Of a DNA stretch of 64,000 nt, positions 57,954 to 64,000 are shown in pieces. The number at the start of each line of letters is the position of its first letter. Positions within the stretch are counted from its first letter, which is position 1. The position numbers were made by a program, and so were the translations under genes. This DNA is from Tubiluchus corallicola (lineage: Eukaryota > Priapulida > Priapulimorpha > Priapulimorphida > Tubiluchidae). The notes under the pieces are model-generated. The model saw only the letters and a program-made list of their open reading frames with translations, did no database searches and was not told the origin of the DNA. Location of the stretch: contig JAQGDQ010000635.1 of assembly GCA_030141605.1 (NCBI GenBank), positions 7,501 through 71,500 of the forward strand. Direction: 5' to 3'.

Positions 57954-58394
57954 CAGGGGGGCGGATACAGGCTTTAGAGAAAGGGTGAGCCCAACGAAAG
58001 GCGAAGCCCCGGCTGCCAAATGCATTTTACTGAATTTTAGATCATTTTTATTGTTATTTGCTCTAGCGAATTAAATAGATTAAAACTCATTGTGTCACTT
58101 CAAACTTTTGACTCTTAATTCCACATCGATATACTAGTATACACCCTAGTATAGCATTACAATTGCGCTCAGTGATATCAATGCCAAAACTTCAATTATC
58201 ACTTAAAGGGCACAAACGTTTTTACACTGAAATCATTAATGCAGAACTTTTTACTCGATATACGTCACTAAAAGCTACCACTAAACGTTCTAAAGCTTAT
58301 AATCCCGAGAAAATATTCACTTCGAGAACTGTAACTGCTACTAATGAAGGGTGGGTTCAGGTTCCTTTGGGCCTACCTCCTAAATCCGCCACTG
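57954..58394 (+). mobile_element. hAT-like MITE
   Basis: Starts CAGGGGGGCGGATACAGG and ends CCTAAATCCGCCACTG (inverted ends CAG.GG.GGCGGAT). It is related to 48888-49316. The flanking 8-mers TATAATAA and AATAATTA do not match cleanly, so the target duplication is unresolved. Confidence 0.75.
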
Positions 58395-59070
58395 AATAAT
58401 TACCTAAAAAAGCTTACTGCGCCAGTCAGTAAATTTGTATTTTAATTAGGGGCAGCTGATAAGTGACTAACAAGTCTTTCACTGCTTCTTCCCAATCACA
58501 CTGAAACTGGCAAATAAACTGGCAAAGAGTTAACTATTATAGAGAAAATAAAGTTGAATCAAATTGAATTGAATTGTCAAAATATTATTTTTTATAAATG
58601 TTAGGGCGTCGGCGAATTTTAATATTTGCTGTAGCGCAATCTATGCTTAACGTGGATGATTGAGGCAGGGTCGGTATCTAGATGATTGTCAAATCATTCT
58701 ACTACGAGAAGGTACTGAACCGGAAGAGCCGTCTCAGGAAAAGATTTCATTGAAAATATCTTCTGTAAATCCTCCGCGTGTACTTCCGGACCGGGTACAC
58801 TACACTACGTGGTTCCAAATTTAGTTCTAGAATTAAACTGCCCTGCATTTAGTGAAGTTTTCAGCGGATGTTGTTGTCTGATGGTTTGCAGGAAAGAGTG
58901 TGTTGCATTAACTCTTTACTCCCGCATAGATACAGAACGTTTATGAGTAGCCTATGTAGTTATTTTATGTATTATCGAAATGCTGCAGAGGCATAAAAAT
59001 TAATATTTATTTGGCTTTTTGTGCAATTATAGCTGATTATTAGTTATATAATTTGGAAGGAGTTTATAAT
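58395..59070. other. intergenic with LINE-like pentamer tail
   Basis: AATAAAGTTGAATCAAATTGAATTGAATTG at 58548-58577 looks like a LINE 3' end. Nothing else recognised. Confidence 0.35.
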
Positions 59071-59074
59071 TCGC

Positions 59075-60145
59075 CAAACACTTTAAATTTCCCTAACTCT
59101 AGCTCCTATTCCTGACCCCAACCCTAACCATAATCCTAATCCGAACGCCAACCTTAACCCTAGCTCCTAACCCTGACCCTAATCCTAACCCTAATCCTAA
59201 CCCTAACCCTAACTCCTATCCCTGAACCTAATTCGAACCGTAACTCCAACCCTAACACTAACGCCTATCCCTGACCCAAATCCTAACCCTAACCCTAACA
59301 CTAACTCCTATCCCTGACCCTAATCCTAACAGTTACCCCAACCCTAACCCTAACTCCTATCCCTGACCCTAATCCTAACCGTAACCTAAATCCTAACACT
59401 AACTCCTATCCCTGACTCTAATCCTAACCGTAACCTAAACCCTAACACTAACTCCTATCCCTGACCCTAATCCTAACCGTTACCCCAACCCTAACACTAA
59501 CTCCTATCCCTGACCCTAATCCTAACCCTAACCCCAACCCTAACTCTAACTCCTATCCCGGACCCTAATCCTAACCGTAACCTAAACCCTAACACTAACT
59601 CCTATCCCTGACCCTAATCCTAACAGTTACCCCAACCCTAATCCTAACAGTTACCTCAACCCTAACCCTAACCGTAACCTAAACCCTAACACTAACTCCT
59701 ATCCCTGACCCTAATCCTAACCGTAACCTAAACCCTAACACTAACTCCTATCCCTGACCCTAATCCTAACCATTACCCCAACCCTAACCCTAACTCCTAT
59801 CCCTGACCCTAATCCTAACCCCAACCATAACCCTAACCCCTATCCCTGACCCTAATCCTAATCCCAACCATAACTCTAACCCTAACCCTAATCCTATCCC
59901 TAACCCTAATCCTAACCCCTATCCCTGACCTTAATCCTAACCATAACCCCAACCCTAACCCTAATCCTAATCATAACCTTAACCCTAACTCCTATCCCTG
60001 ACCCTAATCCTAACTCCAACCATAACTCCAACCCCTATCCCTGACCCTAATCCTAATACCAACCATAAACTCAACCCTAATCCTAATCCTAATCCTAATC
60101 CTAACCCTAACCCTAACCCTAATCCTAATCCTAATCCTAATCCTC
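59075..60145 (+). repeat. degenerate telomere-like satellite with higher-order unit
   Basis: CCTAAC, CCTAATC and CCCTGA hexa/heptamers over 1.07 kb, close to the C-strand of TTAGGG telomere repeats. More than a dozen copies of a unit of about 50 bp (CTAACTCCTATCCCTGACC then CTAATCCTAACCGTAACC...) form a second layer. The last 80 bp revert to simple (CCTAAT)n. Confidence 0.92.
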
Positions 60146-60754
60146 TTCACAAACTAATTTCTTGTGTGTGGGGAATTGTAAACTTTAGTCTGTCGTTTCT
60201 ATGTTAATGACCCAATTTTTCGCAATCGATGTATTTCGAAATAAACAACTCGACCTTATACATTAACTTACAAATTTGTACATAAAAAGTTCATTACTCG
60301 GTAACAGACGGTGGCTAATTTGTCTTTGTAGTCAGTCTAGGGTCTCAAATGTTACATTAGACTTATTAAATATGCAACAGAACAAGGTAATAAATTTGTC
60401 ATGCTACTAATTACCAGAAGTAGAAAGTTCAGAAAGAAGGTCAGTCTGGTCAGATGAGCTAGGATTTGGAAGCCATTGTGCACTGCATGTATCGTGTGCA
60501 TATAAAATATTGACAAGAAATTATATTATTTTTATGAGGTTTGTCGTAAGCTACATGTGTCTGCAATGGCTGTTGTACTTTTTTCTTTTTCTTGTTCTTA
60601 TTCTCATTGTTCTTCTAGGGTGTTTCTCAACATTTATTTGCAACTGGAAACTCTTGTGAAAGTGAAACTGGGAATTAAAAATAATTCGTATAGTTCGTGT
60701 GGAGAATTAAATAATTCTGACTCTAGGAATTAATCGTTCCATAACACTATACCT
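60146..60754. other. intergenic, nothing recognised
   Basis: No feature supported. Confidence 0.4.
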
Positions 60755-61331
60755 CAGGGGTGTGCAAATTGCAGCCCGCCGAGAGAATTTGTGCGGCCCT
60801 CGAAGAGATTTGTCAACCCAATGAAAGTGCGGCCTGGGCGATTAATTGAGTGTATCCAGCTGAAGTCCGTGCCACGATCCCAAAGATAGTGCGGGTAGTT
60901 TTTTCTACTAGATCGGATGCCATTAACCCTTACAAGACGGTTGTAGCTTAATTTAGATTTTAAATTTAGATTTAATATTTTATTTTAAACTTCACAAAGT
61001 TCATATACACATCACAAATTAATACAAATAATACAATAAATCATTAATGTCACTGTACTACACAGACTGTGTGATACACATTACTAATATACATTGTAAT
61101 GAAATTACCACTATCTGTCCCGAAAGTAGAAATATATGGTTTGTAATATAAATTTTAATAACTTCTAAAATAGTTTCTTGAGTGTAGTAGTAATGATGTA
61201 CGCAGGTCGGATGCAAAAAATTGTTATTAGGCCTTTCTATTCTTGGCTCCTTGATCAAACTGCCTGCGGCCTGCAGGAATTACGGGAAAGTTTAATGTGG
61301 CCTGGCTAGTCAGATAATTTGCACACCCCTG
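60755..61331. mobile_element. hAT-type non-autonomous element, perfect target duplication
   Basis: The inverted ends CAGGGGTGTGCAAATT and AATTTGCACACCCCTG match exactly over 16 bp. CTATACCT flanks both sides (60747-60754 and 61332-61339). The subterminal GCGGCC/GGCCGC-type motifs and the CAGGGGTGT start are typical of hAT elements. No transposase frame. Confidence 0.95.
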
Positions 61332-61379
61332 CTATACCTTAAACGATAAGCTAAGTTTCAGTAGAAAGATGCCTTTGAG

Positions 61380-62090
61380 GGGGAAGAAAAGGCAATTTTA
61401 AAATAGTGTATATCCCAAGAAACTTTCCATACAAGGTTATATTACTTAGCATTCCGTTTATTTGCTTGAAACACTCATTTTGCTAAAAAAGAAAATCTTA
61501 GTAATTTAAAATGTTAGCGCCAACTGGTAAAATGTCGCCCTGTGCACCACTCATTCACCAACAAACGCATTTTTAATCTTATTGACAAGACGCAGTAACT
61601 TAAACTTTTGCTTAATTAGAAAAGAGGGCGCTACGAATGCTCTGATCACCTTTTCAAACTTCGTTATCTAAACTTGTTTCAAACGACTTGTGGTTAAAAT
61701 AGCTGCATCTAATGGTCATCGTTGGTGTTTAAATTTTCATGTTTTATACTGCGTTACTGCTAACGCAAGCTCTGTGCGCATAAAGCGGTGTTTACCCAGC
61801 CTCCGTGCACGTTTTTTAAAAAGCGGAACAGCCTGCGGAAAAAACCAATAGGAATAACTGTAGAAAACTATATACTGATGGTAATAACGCATACGCAGGC
61901 TGCATAAACAGGTCAATTGAAAACAATATAATCCGATTTTATCTGCTGTGTACACCCCCCCCCCCCCACCCCCATCGCATCCGCATCCGGACCCTGCGCT
62001 AATACCACTTGAAGCAGCATGTAAGTGATACAAAATATCAAGACGAATTTTTTTGGTTTCATGCAAGTAAAGGAATTTCTTGTGCTTTAA
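61380..62090 (+). repeat. dispersed repeat family B, best copy
   Basis: Shares GGTAAAATGTCGC, GCGCTACGAATGCTCTGATCA, CTAATGGTCATCG and the TTCTTGTGCTTTAA end with 28505-28968. It contains a C11-type run at 61957. Confidence 0.7.
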
Positions 62091-62149
62091 AATCGCAGGA
62101 GGTTATTATTAAGAATGTCATTGTACGCATTCAAAAAGATTTAGCTTAA

Positions 62150-62590
62150 TGCTACCAAATTATTCATAGAGAAGTTGATGTTGACTTTGACAAATTTTTT
62201 ACCCGAGTATCTTGCAATAGAACAAGGCAAAATCATTCTCTGAAGCTTTTCATGCATCGAACTGCTTCAGTATCATTTGGCCAATTTCTCTCAAATCGTG
62301 CTGTACCGATCTGGAACTCATTGCCTGCATATGTTGATGGTGCACCCCTCGTAACTGCACAAAATATTAAGTTATTCAAAAGTTTGTATAAAGTTAACTT
62401 CCTTGTACACAATAGACACATGTAAGCGGTTAATCTCTTTGTGTCTTTACCACACTCTTGTAAATATTGCATTTGTATATTATGCAATGATTGTATGTAT
62501 TTTGCCAAAGTGTTTTATATTAAATTGTTTTTATAGTAGCCTGTATTTTATTACTGGCTGTGAATAAAATGAAATAGAAATAAAATCAAT
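62150..62590 (+). mobile_element. LINE 3' fragment (third type)
   Basis: The frame 62150-62425 reads FDKFFTRVSCNRTRQNHSL..., then FGQFLSNRAVPIWNSLPAY, then IKLFKSLYKVNFL and a stop. This is the RT C-terminal tail (W-N-S-L-P motif) of a CR1/Jockey-like LINE. A 3' untranslated region ends GAATAAAATGAAATAGAAATAAAATC. Confidence 0.85.
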
Positions 62591-62639
62591 AATTTGTTAA
62601 CCCCTAAGATAAGCCACGAAGGGGAGTCATGACCAACCT

Positions 62640-62820
62640 AGCATGTACCATGTTAGAGAATAACCTCCTTGTACGAGATAAAAAGTCAGAAATAGAATGG
62701 CTAACGAAATTTCCCCGAACAAGCATTGAACCCAAGCAGTCGTGACCCATTCACTGACCAGCCTGGCCGTTCTTAACTTTCAGCCACGAAGCACACGCTC
62801 GAGTGACCACCCAGCTATTC
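62640..62820 (-). repeat. tRNA-like SINE relic
   Basis: The minus strand has GGTCAGTGAATGGG (A-box-like) and GGGTTCAATGC (B-box-like) at the right spacing, near 62770-62715. No closed cloverleaf. Confidence 0.4.
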
Positions 62821-63255
62821 ATATCGCCTCAAATGTGTTTATGAGTACAAGGCTTCATTTTCCAGGTTCTTTTAACCCCAGAACGTGAGCAAAAGCTAGA
62901 AACCGTAAAGTTTTTGTTCCCGCAATCGGAGCCGTCATGCCTCGTTGATTAAATGGCTTCAGTGCCTCCTCACTGGAGGTCAGCGGTTTGCACCCAAACA
63001 ACATCACCACTGACAGGTTGAGGAAAGATGAGAAACGATTTATTTACGACTGGCATAAGTCTTTGCAAGTTTTGCAATGTGTTTTAGATTTTCAACCTTA
63101 GGGCAGCTCAGGCTACATCGAATTTTGGCTTCCAGTGGGTCTATATATAAGTAGCTGGGATCAGTATGTATATTAATACAAGGTTGGTGACAGCTTGTTG
63201 TTGGCTTTCTTTTCGGGAATGGTCACAGAGTGGTTACGGCGTGTGCTTACCTGTG

Positions 63256-63865
63256 AAGTTAAAGGAAGACATGATGATTTCTCATATACTACCCCATTTT
63301 CAAGTCCGATAAAAATTATAGATTTTAAGACGATTTAATACTGCAGAAGCGTTTCTGCTAATTAAAAAGTAGATTAAAGCCTTAATTAACGGCGGGGGAG
63401 CCTAACTATTGATGACATCACAAACTAACATGATTTTCAACAGCAAAAATATTCTATGAGCGTAAAGTAAAGTGCTACAGTAAGGTACTCAGTGTGTTGT
63501 ACTAAAACTAGGCAAGTTTTAAGATAAAAATTTCATATTTCAAATTTACCGCTGTGCTCACGCATGAGCTGCTGAACGTATGCAGTTCGTCACAAACTAA
63601 CACATCTGAACTGAGTGGTACAGCACCTGTTTTTCATTTAACGCGTTTTCGAAATGCAGGCGATTGTGCCCATCTAACTAGCGAATCGCGAAATGCATGT
63701 AACACCGAGAAATTAGCAACACGAACGTGAAATTGTGTTTTTGTGCAGAAATAATTCTTTCACGTAAGTCATTTTTGAAAAAAATAGTATGATTCCTTTC
63801 AAAATTTTAAATAGTAGATTGTTTTGACCTACAGTTTAAGATTAGGTCCGCTTTTACTTTCAGAA
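63256..63865 (+). repeat. dispersed repeat family A, copy 7
   Basis: Near full length from TTAAAGGAAGACATGATGATT to GTCCGCTTTTACTTT. The 5' end gives the family's short inverted end TTAAAGGAAGAC. Confidence 0.78.
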
Positions 63866-64000
63866 TTGCTTCTGAAACCAGGGTTCGATACGCCCACTGG
63901 GAAGTTTCATTCGCCACGATGGGTGTAGTTGCTTACCTTGTAGAGAAAGGAGAATAGTAAAGGCGCCTCTGCTGGTTCAGTGGCTTATCTTACAGAATAT

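Noticed and set aside
59075-60145. Chromosome end
   Set aside because: Repeats are degenerate, contain a higher-order unit, and are followed by ordinary transposon-bearing sequence on both sides.

Overview
This is nuclear DNA from a non-vertebrate animal. The evidence is spliceosomal GT-AG introns, AATAAA poly(A) signals, a mitochondrial-clan cytochrome P450, animal-type housekeeping proteins (CMC4, PSMG4, C18orf21), a 5S-rRNA-headed SINE, and many hAT, piggyBac, P and LINE remnants. The DNA is AT-rich and gene-poor; most of it is repeats. I cannot fix the phylum. The tightly packed, same-strand, intronless gene trio would fit a lineage that uses spliced-leader trans-splicing and operons, but that is inference.

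Layout. 0-4 kb: LINE and LTR remnants and a GC-rich tandem array of hairpin units. 4.4-6.9 kb: a P-type DNA transposon with 63-bp inverted ends, an 8-bp target duplication and a THAP-transposase gene with an internal deletion. 8.7-10.5 kb: hAT-like elements, one enclosing a solo LTR. 11.4-16.0 kb, minus strand: the last three exons of a spliced gene I could not name; all splice phases agree, and it ends in a C-terminal membrane anchor and a poly(A) signal. The 3' splice site of its first visible exon has been amplified into a 10 x 50 bp tandem array (16.0-16.5 kb). 16.9-21.7 kb: a long foldback hairpin, a 1-kb minisatellite made of splice-donor-like units, and a 41-bp satellite. 21.7-40.5 kb: almost wholly transposons, including a nest of four elements at 25.5-27.6 kb, each with its own target duplication, plus tandem arrays.

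40.7-42.2 kb, minus strand: CMC4, PSMG4 and C18orf21 lie head-to-tail, each in one uninterrupted frame, with gaps of 93 and about 45-57 bp. Each start is preceded by a 3'-splice-site-like sequence, so this is the best operon candidate in the window. 43.5-45.4 kb, plus strand: an intronless mitochondrial-clan P450 with all catalytic motifs. 45.4-48.1 kb: trinucleotide repeats and a 33-36-bp minisatellite. 48.4-64 kb: a 5S-headed SINE, hAT relics, a frameshifted glycosyltransferase-like pseudogene, LINE 3' ends, a degenerate telomere-like satellite (59.1-60.1 kb) and a hAT element with a perfect target duplication.

The confident genes act in mitochondrial intermembrane-space biology (CMC4), proteasome assembly (PSMG4), RNase MRP (C18orf21) and mitochondrial oxidative metabolism (P450). 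They do not form one pathway, which is common for co-transcribed housekeeping genes in trans-splicing animals.
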